Of a DNA stretch of 64,000 nt, positions 55,833-64,000 are shown in pieces. Position numbers and translations under genes: made by a program. Location of the stretch: NCBI RefSeq assembly GCF_000315625.1, contig NW_005434662.1, positions 309,988 through 373,987 on the forward strand, in the 5' to 3' direction. The stretch comes from Guillardia theta CCMP2712 (taxonomy: Eukaryota; Cryptophyceae; Pyrenomonadales; Geminigeraceae). Below the pieces are notes generated by a model. The model was given only the letters and a program-made list of their open reading frames with translations. It did no database searches and had not been told where the DNA came from. The first letter of the stretch is position 1. Each line of letters opens with the position of its first letter.

Positions 55833-56665
55833 TCACATTTTCTCTTGCATGTTGTCGACCCCCTCAGGGATCTCGAGGAATTCCACATGCAGTCCCCTCC
55901 TCTCCAGGTCCTCCACAAACTTGTTCACACTCGAAGCTTCATAGTCCTTCCCCCGCACCTGCAGCATGAACATCGCCTTTGCAGCACTCATCCCCATGCC
56001 TTCCTCCTGCTTCCCCTGACCTCTCCCAAGAACCTCTGCCACCATCCGCGACAGGAAGAAGTAGGACGTGGAGTGCGTGGTATCCCCGTATACCACGTCC
56101 GAGCCCACAATCACGTCCACCCCGCCCATCCAGGACGGAAGGTCGTCTCTCCACTCGAGGTGCTTCACATCGATCTTGGAGGAGAGACCGTTCTGCACGA
56201 CGTTCTTCCTCAGGTTCTTCAGCGCGTCCCTGCTGCCGTCGGTGGCTGTAACCGACCCGACACCTCCCACTCCCATAGCGATTCCCATGGACAAAACTCC
56301 CGTCCCCGCCCCAACCTCGACGACCTTGGCGTTGTTGGGGAGAGAGGTCGGGTGACTGATGAGATAATCTGCGAAGATTCGGCTCGCAGGCCAAACATGC
56401 TCCTCCTCCTTCCACTTCTCCCATACGTGAAGGACGTCCTTCCCTACAGGTACTTCAACAAGATGCTGTCCTCCCCTCCGATTTCCTGAGAAATCCTACG
56501 AGTCAGTCATCAAGAACCATCAGTAAGGCACGAGCTAGAATCATGATGTCTGATACGTATGATTCGCTCCCACCATCACCAAACCCTCGTGCGCACGCTC
56601 TCTCCACTCATACCATGAGCACCCCGAGCGTCCTCAATGCAAGGCGCCAACCACACAGATCGCAT
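55833..56665 (-). CDS. METTL21-type (Methyltransf_16) protein methyltransferase
   Basis: Two-exon minus-strand model. A first exon from 56665 (MRSVWLAPCIEDARGAHG) joins in phase across an intron ending near 56487 to a long exon. The latter has DVLHVWEKWKEEEHVWPASR, then the SAM-binding motif VVEVGAGTGVLSMGIA, an acidic loop VTATDGSRDALKNLRKNV, and motif II DVIVGSDVVYGD. It ends at 55833 after FVEDLERRGLHVEFLEIP. The Trp-Pro-Ala/Ser-x-x-hydrophobic motif before motif I and the (S/A)DVVY motif are typical of the seven-beta-strand lysine methyltransferases METTL21/22/EEF2KMT. The target is probably a non-histone protein in the cytosol. Length (about 220 residues) fits. The first exon is less certain than the catalytic exon. 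Confidence 0.82.
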
Positions 56666-57134
56666 GCTCGTTGATGAATGCATTCTTGTCTCTCCTCCTC
56701 TCCTCCTCCTCTCCTCCTTGTCCCTGGCCCTCCCTCCACTCACCTTGACCTGCCATGGGGAGTCGCAAGTCAACCCCCAGTTTCTGTGAACCCTACCCCC
56801 ACCTCAAATATTTTGTGTACCATACTACCCTGCTTTTTTACTTCAAAACAGCACCTTGTGTACTACCCCACCCTATCATGAAAGGACCCCTGCATTCCTG
56901 CTTCCCTGCCCCATATCTTCCCCGAACTGTTCCTGTTCCCTTCAGACCTACGCCACCGCGCTCCCTCCCTCCCTCCCTCCCTCCCTCCCTTGCTGACTGT
57001 ATCCCGAGCTTCCTCCATGCCCTGACGCTTGATCCCAACTGACCATCCAAGAGCTCTCCCTCAGCACGAGCTTGCTCGCAGTTCACATGGCATCGAATCA
57101 TGCTCCCAGGGTGCGCCGATTGAGAGCGTGATGC
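56666..57134. other. Divergent spacer with C-run element
   Basis: Holds tctcctcct repeats (56690-56720), a C-run element (56755-56885, with ctaccccc and accccaccc) and a (CCCT)n run (56965-56990). It should contain the promoters of the methyltransferase and the Kv channel. Confidence 0.5.
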
Positions 57135-59114
57135 ATGGTGTTGACAGATCTGCAGGAAACAAACTTCAGAGAGCCACTGGTGCTAGATAACAGGAATGTC
57201 GACATGGAACAGATGGAGGTCATCCGTCCGAAGAGACCGATCAAGTTCCTGAGGGAGATTGTGTGGGAGACGATCTTTGTGAAGGAGGACGAGGAGCTCT
57301 ACATGTAAGTCTCCCACCTCCTCTAGCGCCTCATGCCACGTTTCTTCTGACCTCCTAGACTCTGACTGTCCTTGGCAGACGACCGTACCTGAGGAGGCTG
57401 GGGCAGATCCTCGAGGGCTTCCTGCTGCTCTGCATCATGTCATGCCTGATGATATCCATCGTTGACTCCTTCAACAACCTGGAGGCCAGGAACTCTTGCC
57501 ATGCAGGAGAGCTCGTGACGCTGCTTCCGCAGGTCACGCACCCCGAGAGCCATTGCTGGAGAGATTGCTGCAAGCACCGGGGAAAATGCAGCAAGGAGAT
57601 CTGCAAAGCTCATGAGAACGTATCGGGCGGTGAAGACTCTGTTTCTCTTCCGTTGACCAGCTCCGTAGGACACTGCGGTGGACGACGTCTGCCAGTTCGC
57701 ACTGAGCTGGGGAGTGTTCAGGGACAGGACCTTGGTGGTACTTCTTGTGATCTTCACGACCGAGTACGTCCTGCGTGTATGGAGTTGTGTAGAGGACGTG
57801 CGGGTAAGCCGTTGATCCTCCTCGTGTACTGCTGGGCTGAAGGTGGTGATGCAGTTCAGGAGCCCGGTGTTTGGGAGGGTGAAGTGGATGCGGCAGCCGA
57901 TGTCTCTGATAGACTTGTTCTCCCTCATACCTTTCTACATCGATATCCTCGTCTCTGAGCACGACACGCACGGTTCTCGATCCCTCCCTGCTGAGCTGAA
58001 CCGCTCTCGCCGAGCCTTCCTCACGTCTTGCGCAGGCTCCTCCTACGTCTTTCGAACGATACGTCTCCTCCGAATCATCACCGTCTTCCGGTGGAAGCGG
58101 CCCTTGAAAGCCATGCACATCCTGATCGAGGTTGACTGCGTCTTTCCTGCACGAAAAGCTGACAACTTCTCCCCTCACGCGCCGTCCAGGTGGCGAGCAA
58201 GAAGCAAGAGGAGCTAATGGTGACTTTCTTCGGGTCCATGATTCTCATCCTCCTCATCGGAAGTTTTATGTGCGCTCTCTTGCCTCACCGAAGGCTCTCC
58301 ATCCAAGAATGATGGTGCTGCAGGTACGTGCTGGAAGGAGACGCCAACCCTGAGATGTTTCCAAACATCCCCAACGCACTCTGGTGGTAAGCTAGCGACG
58401 GGCTAGTTCGTTTGTAGTAGGTGAGGGTTATGCTCAGGTGTATCTCCTGCCTCTCTACCGTCGGCTACGGTGACGTCGTTCCGATCACTTGGATGGGGAA
58501 GGTGCCAGTGCAGAAAAGCCTTCTTCTCCCTGTTCTCACTGCAGTAAGTAGATGCTGGGCTCGTTAGCGTCCGTGCTCGGAGTTGGCTTGTTTGCGATGC
58601 CTGCCGGTCAGTTGATCATTTCCTCTCCCGATGATTTCGCGTGATGCCAAGGTGGGCAGGTATCCTCGGGTCGGGGTTCTTGGAGGTGTATGCAGAGAGG
58701 AAGTCAAGGCACTCCCGGTCTAAGTGGGGCCCACGAGAATCCCAGCAGGTGTGTGGGGAGCTCGAGCGTGAGACGACAGTTGAGAGTGGAGCTGAGCAGA
58801 CTGCCATGGAAGCTGATGCGAATCAAAATGTCGACAAGGATCTGGGCGTGCAGAATGACAGCAGCTTGCACGCCGCCAGCGAGATCACAAGTGAGATGGA
58901 TGACTACCCGAGTATGGCGAACTTCACCAACCTGGAGAAGAGAATGTAAGGGAGGAGGCTCTCAGCTGGTTGCGAGCATCATGCTGAGCTGACTTTGCCG
59001 CCCAGGACCTCCATGGAGAACGAGCTGAAAGATATGCGGGCAATGATCTCATCGCTGCTCCACCTGCTGCAGCCCATCGCCGAGAAGTCACTCAGGTCTC
59101 AGCCAACTCAATAA
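57135..59114 (+). CDS. KCNQ/Shaker-like voltage-gated K+ channel
   Basis: About ten exons; the ATG at 57135 gives MVLTDLQETNFREPLVLDN. Exon 1 ends at 57304; exon 2 is 57379-57532 (S1, LEGFLLLCIMSCLMISIV). Then an exon with VVLLVIFTTEYVLRVWS (S2), one with SLIDLFSLIPFYIDIL (S3) and S4 FRTIRLLRIITVFRWKRPLK. S5 is FFGSMILILLIGSFM. The pore exon reads CISCLSTVGYGDVVPITW, and S6 LGVGLFAMPAGILGSGFLE, the Pro-Ala-Gly hinge typical of KCNQ/Kv. All joins are in phase; the S5-S6 part is split by several introns of about 50-100 bp. The acidic cytoplasmic C-terminus ends with a heptad-like helix (LKDMRAMISSLLHLLQP) and a stop at 59114. Product: tetrameric, depolarisation-opened K+ channel. An extracellular Cys cluster may lie in the loop after S1. 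Confidence 0.9.
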
Positions 59115-59867
59115 ATAACCATGAACATGACTTGCCTCATCTCTGTATGGGGCGAAACAAAACCATCGGCCCTTCAAGTTTAGGAAGCTCGCGGGGGCCC
59201 CTGGGTCGGAGTCCACGTCAGCGGCCAGTCACGATCTGCAGCAACGGTGTGACCGTGTGTCTCCCGGGCCGAGCCTCCGACCACTGACTGAGGCTTGACT
59301 CGATGTTCTGGCACCCACGGAGGCCGCTGACCGGCTAGTTGCTTGCGGGCCTCGCCTATGGGCTCGCAACTGACTCAGTGAGTTGGCCCCCCCTGTGACT
59401 CAGTGAAACGGGGTTACGAATCTGAGGCGAGCTCTTCGGGTGAAATGTGATTGACAAGTGAAACCCAGTGGGGTGGGGTTATGTACCCTACCATACTTTT
59501 AAGCCCGATGGTTCCAGAAGGTAGACGGTGATAGTTCTTGCATTGCGCGCCAAGAAATATTGGGGTAGGGGAATGACGCTTGGCATGGACGGAGAAGGAA
59601 GATGAGGAGAGAGTTGAGAGGAGAGCGGTGCAGAGCGGAGGAGAGGGAAGGAGCTAGCAGGAAAGAAGACAGGTTGAGTGAACATCGCTGCCATGGAGTG
59701 ACACAGCGATGAATCGGATTGAAGACATGGTTGTCGGGCTGAGCAGTAAGTAGGAAGTAGAAGCATAGGAGCAGTATGACTCACGATCGATACATCCAAA
59801 GCCTGAAAACTCTCCTCTTCATCCTCCTTGAAGGTACTTTATGCCTGTGATGCTCGCTTGAGCTGAC
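59115..59867. other. Intergenic GC-rich and C-run island
   Basis: 59160-59420 is GC-rich with ggcccctgggtcggag, gtgaccgtgtgtctcccggg and several ctgactcagtgag words; gtggggtggggttatgtaccc follows at 59470. Same character as the other islands. No gene seen. Confidence 0.5.
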
Positions 59868-62800
59868 ATGGCTCCAGTCTTCCTTGCATCGACGGATGCC
59901 CTAGACATTGACTTCTCCCAGTCCCGACAGATTCAGACAGCTTCTGTTCGTATCTCAGGACCTCTCCTCTTCACCCTGGATTGGACGCAACCAGAGCGAG
60001 TCGACGAGCTTGACTAGTGAGCTTGCTCGAGCGCTGCTGACATGATCTGATCTTGCCCTTGACTTTATCGTGCAGTTACTTGATCACGCTCGAGTTTGTT
60101 GACAGTTTCCAAGACGCAGTCCAGTACAAGTACCATGTCCGTAACAACTTGACGAGTGTGCGGATCGATGGATCAGAGTTTGTCCCCATCTCCAGCAGTC
60201 AACCTCTCAACGCGTTCCGCGAAGATGTGAACTACACCTTCGCCATCAACGGAGTGTACTCTGGTGAGATTTGGGGCGACACGACCTTCTTCGTCCCGAA
60301 CCCGATCCAAGCGCTGAACACTCCTCATGCGCCGGAAAACGTCAGCCTGACCTGGAGCATACCGTTCCACCTCGTTGTCCACTACGTGCTCCCTCCTGAC
60401 TCCGAGCTCTACAACGTCCCGGAGGTCATCTACGACATCGAGTGGTATGCCATGAAGACGGTAGGGAACGAGACTTCAGGGAACGAGACGGCAGGGATCA
60501 AGTCGGCGCCAGTCCTGGTTCTCAACGAGAGCTTCGTGGACGATGGGAGCGGGCAGAAGAGCTACGCGTTTCCTGACCTCAAAGGAACGCTGATGTTTGT
60601 GCGCTTGCGGGTAGCCAAGAACGTGACGCTGGTATCCCCGGGCCTTTGGAGTCCACTCAGCAACGGCCTGCGAGTCATCGACGTTCCCTCCCCCGTGCTC
60701 TTCGACTTCGCCAGCGGGAGGACGGGAGGGTCGGCGTACCTGGCCGTGAAAGCTCACGTGACTTGCCTCACGTGACTGGGTCCGCGTCCTGAGGTGCTGG
60801 GCAGGTTCCGAGCGACACTGGGGATGACTTGAGTACCAACATCCCGATCCTAGAGGTCTGCCAGCTCCTCCCCCTCCTTTTCGGCTTCTAGACGCTGACC
60901 CTTGCTGTCAGTATGAGGTCAACGTCAGCCTCTACGACAACTTCTCCGAGGCGCTCCCCACGTCATACGACGCTGGAGCGCTGCTGTGGACCGCGGCTGA
61001 CCTGGAGGAAGGGACGATGTACTACGTGCGGGCAAGGTACGAGCATGCTCGCGCCCCTCCCCACAGGATCTGATCCATTCTCCCCCAAGAGCACGGAACC
61101 CCGTCGGCTTCGGGAACTTTTCCTCCGCCTCCTACCGCCTGCTCGTCCCTCCCTCGGCGCCGGGGCTGACGATGCAGTATCGAGTTCCTTTGACAGTGAA
61201 TTTCTCTTGGCAGGTACTGTGCGATGGAAGGGGAGGAGACTGAACTGACGTCTTCCTCCTCTCAGGCTCCCCTTGACTTGGGCTACGGACCAGGAGTCGA
61301 GCTCTCTGACTTAGTTGCTCAGAGCTTCTTCTATCAGATCTACTACTCCACCACCCTGCCCCTCGCATTGAGCTCGGTTTGCCTCTCATGTCCTTGTGCA
61401 CTTGCCTGCCCCTCCCTCCTCCCTCCTCGTCCCTCCTCCATTTCCATCCTCCTCGTCCCTGCTCCATTTCCATCCTCCTCGTCCCTGCTCCATTTCCATC
61501 CTCCTCGTCCCTCCTCCATTTCCATCCTCTTCTGCTCCTTTGCTCCTTCTTCTCCAGTTCTTCTCTCTGCCCGCCTGCTCATCGACCCAACAGGGCGTTG
61601 GTCTCCTCAACCTGTCCGGGGGCTTGCAGAACAACACCTTCTACGTCCAAGACGCGAGGAAGGGAGACATTGTTCACTTTGCTGTGCGGGGAAAGGTAGC
61701 AGGCACGTGCTCGCTCGTCGCTGCTGACACTGGGGTGCGGCAGAATCTTGCTGAGCAATATGGCACATGGTCCACTGAGCTCAACGTGACGGTCATCGAC
61801 CTCCCAGGGGTAGCAATCTCCCTCCTCCTTTTCGTTGTCACTTTCCTTCCTCCTTCCTCACCTCTCCTGTCTCCTCCCTTCCTTCGTCCCTCCTCCTGCC
61901 TCATTCCTGCTCCCTTTCCTGTCATATCTTCCCCTCCCCCCTCCCCCCTCCCTCCTCCCTTCTCCCTCCTCCCAAGTCTCTCCGTCACTGAGCGCGTCCC
62001 CCAGGTCCCTTCAACTCCGTCGTTGGTGCTTGAAGGAGACAGAGCAGTTCGAGTGATTTGGACGCAGCCGACCGACACTGGAGCTGGATTCACAAACAAC
62101 GAGAATTTCGTTATAAGGTCAGTTTCTTGCATTCTCATCCCCCTCATCCTCCTTCTCTCTCTCCCTACCTCCTCCCGCCTCTTCCCCTCTCTCCCTGCCC
62201 ATCCACTCCCTCTCCCTCCGATGAAGGCTGCCACTGACGACATCTTGCTCCAGATACGAACTTCAGTTCTCTAACGCCAGCTGGCCCTCGGCTGTTGCCT
62301 ACACGACGAATACTCTGCTGGACGGCCTGGAGGCAGGGGTAGCCCTTCGAGTCCAAGTCCGAGCTGTCAACCCAGTGGGAGCTGGGAACTTCTCCTCCCT
62401 CTCTGACCCCATCACGCCGCTGCGCCTGCCCAGCTCCCCGTTCATCCGCAACGTCACCGTCCTCAGCGACGCAGGCTCCTCCCTGGTCGTGGCTGTAAAC
62501 TTCTCAGCACCTGCAGATGATGGGCTCGACGGGGTGGAGGTCAGCCTGAGCTACTTCATCCTCGCAACGTCGGAAGAAGGAGGATGCGACAACGTGACAG
62601 GGGAGGCAGCACAGGGAGCAACGGGCTTCATCCTGCCTGCTGTGACCAAGGGCTGCAACTATACCTTCAGAGTAAGAGCGAGGAACGCCGCGGGCTACGG
62701 GAGCTACAGCAGCCCCGTCACTAGGCTCCTCGTCGGCCTCCCTTCCGCTCCTCGGGTACAGCAGGTGAGCTTGCTCGGAGAGCTGCTGGAGAACAAGTTC

Positions 62801-64000
62801 TCTTGGGCCCTGACAGCCTCGTGGACGCTGCCGGAGGATACGGGAGGGGGAGGGCCCGACGTAGCCTTCATCAAGGACTATCTTGTGAAGGTCTCTCAGG
62901 ACCCCTCCTTCTCCCAGCTGATAGCGCAGGAGGAGGTCAGCAACACCACCCTCCACCTCACCTTCGACACCAGCCAGCTGCAGACCAGGCTCCCCCTCCT
63001 CCTCCGCATCTCCGCCAGGAACCTCCTCGGCCTCGGATTGCCGGCTGTCAACTCCACCGACATAGTCCGAGTGCTGTCGGTCCAGAACGTCTCCCTCACG
63101 TTCTTCGAGCCTTCGGTTCAGGACATCCAGGAGGCAACAGCTGGGTCCCTCGTGGGCTGCGTGGTTGAGTTCTCCCTCCCATCCAACGTGAACCAGTTTG
63201 ACACCCTAGTTGTCAAGTTCGTCGACTTTGACCTATCTCGAGTCAGCCCCGTCAACGACACCCTCAAGGTGCTGGAGGGAGGCATCATCTCCAGCTACTC
63301 TGGCCCCTTTGCGCTCAGCTGGGGCTCCCTCCCAGCTGATCAGGTGCAGCTCAACCTGTCGGCCCCGGTCAGCGTTACTGCCGGGTCTCTCTTCAGCTTC
63401 AGCCTGTCAAACTTGACGTGCCGCCACTGGTCGGGCCGGACCTCGTTCGAGCTCCGCGTCCTCTCCTCCTCCGGCCTTGTTGCGGAGGTTTTCGACGTCC
63501 CTGGCCTCCTCCTCCTACCCGGCAGCCTCTCCGCCAACGTCAGCATCCTCGACCAGCGCGTGCAGGCTTCTGCTGTCGTCCAGCTGATGCCCTCCTTGGA
63601 GAACCTGATCCCAGCTAGTGCCATACTGAACCTCACAGTCAGCTCTCAGTTCGTCCTCGAGGACTACCTCACCGTGCAGACGAGCGACTTGCTCGGCGAC
63701 TTCACGCTGCAGGCGGAGGGGAGGAGCATCGTCATCACCCGGCAGGGGCCGGAAGTGAGCTACGGTCAGCTGCTCTCCTTCTCCCTTCTGGGCCTCAAGA
63801 GCGTCGCCAACATGACCGTGCTCGAGCCCTTCGCTCTGCAGACGCGCAGAGTGGAGGGAGAGGTCATCGACCAGATCAGCCCGCTCCTCCCTTCCTACAG
63901 CTTCCGCCCTGCCTCTGCTGGGAACCTCTCCTGCCCTGCTGGGACTTACCTGGAGCGCCTCGGCTGCACCAACTGCCCGGGCAACTCCAGCTCCCCAACC
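59868..64000 (+). CDS. Large fibronectin type III repeat extracellular protein (3' end outside window)
   Basis: From an ATG at 59868 (MAPVFLASTDALDIDFSQS; the true start may be upstream), exons join as 59868 to about 60017, about 60075-60700, and several short ones to 62120. The last exon starts at 62254 and stays open to the window end. Repeated beta-sandwich units show Trp in strand B and Tyr/Phe-Arg-Val-x-Ala-x-Asn in strand F: NVSLTWS, MYYVRAR/NPVGFGNFS, AVRVIWTQP with LRVQVRAVNPVGAGNFS, FRVRARNAAGYGSYS, LLRISARNLLGLG. N-glycosylation sequons are very frequent (NVS, NFS, NET, NLS). The final bases start a Cys-rich module (CPAGTYLERLGC). It is a secreted or cell-surface adhesion protein. 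Some introns are pyrimidine-rich. Confidence 0.82.
61423..61530. repeat. 26-bp pyrimidine minisatellite
   Basis: Four tandem copies of a 26-bp unit (cctcctcgtccctgctccat core, with a cctcc/cctgc variant) in an intron of the fibronectin-III gene; the longest unit length seen in the window. Confidence 0.88.

Overview
The window is nuclear DNA of a eukaryote with a secondary plastid, most likely a cryptophyte alga of the Guillardia type (inference; no search was run). Reasons: almost every gene is cut by short GT-AG introns (about 50-500 bp), several of them swollen by pyrimidine-rich tandem repeats. A glutathione S-transferase carries a signal peptide followed by an Ala-Ala-Phe-Ala-Pro motif, the bipartite presequence typical of red-derived secondary plastids. 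The families present (Elongator ELP3, COG1, RWP-RK, F-box/LRR, MORN, voltage-gated channels) are those of a protist with an algal ancestry. No prokaryotic operon, rRNA, tRNA or transposase gene was seen. There is a 100-N assembly gap at 19554-19653.

Layout. 1-880 is low-complexity DNA. 934-5308 (+) is a COG1-like Golgi tether subunit. 5450-6325 (-) is a small spliced protein resembling the C-terminal tail of plant Vip1/BPA1-like proteins. 7561-9897 (+) is a CNG/EAG-type K+ channel, meeting tail-to-tail a poorly resolved proline-rich/coiled-coil gene (about 9921-12870, -). 13720-15207 (+) is a small secreted or anchored Lys-rich protein. 15208-17440 is mostly intergenic GC-rich and C-run islands. 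17447-18480 (+) holds exons with a repeated Ser-Lys-Leu-Glu-Arg-Trp-Val unit. 19468-29435 (+) is the most striking locus: a modular gene in which MORN, PA-domain and coiled-coil units occur at both ends of two Tudor-like/Cys-cluster units. 30572-32845 (+) is an intronless PH-domain/voltage-gated cation channel/EF-hand fusion.

33612-36861 (-) is a VAS1/ISS1-like PLP aminotransferase, divergent from ELP3 (37204-40003, +). ELP3 ends seven bases from the end of an F-box/leucine-rich-repeat gene (40011-44179, -), which is itself divergent from a plastid-type GST (44398-45801, +). 46039-48000 is an almost perfect inverted duplication of a complete RWP-RK transcription-factor gene. 48946-54385 (+) is a membrane-anchored Gly-rich sushi-domain protein. 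55833-56665 (-) is a METTL21-type methyltransferase, 57135-59114 (+) a KCNQ-like Kv channel, and 59868 to beyond the window end (+) a large fibronectin-III extracellular protein.

The genes form no pathway; they are an ordinary mixed eukaryotic neighbourhood. Three different channel types and two large extracellular proteins point to an excitable or motile cell surface. Spacers between several gene groups hold GC-rich islands with shared words (ACCGGTAC, GGCCGGGCC, CGGTCA), and hexanucleotide arrays (AGGAGC/GCTCCT) recur through the window. Exon joins were worked out by eye from reading-frame continuity and splice consensus; span ends of spliced genes are therefore better supported than every internal boundary.
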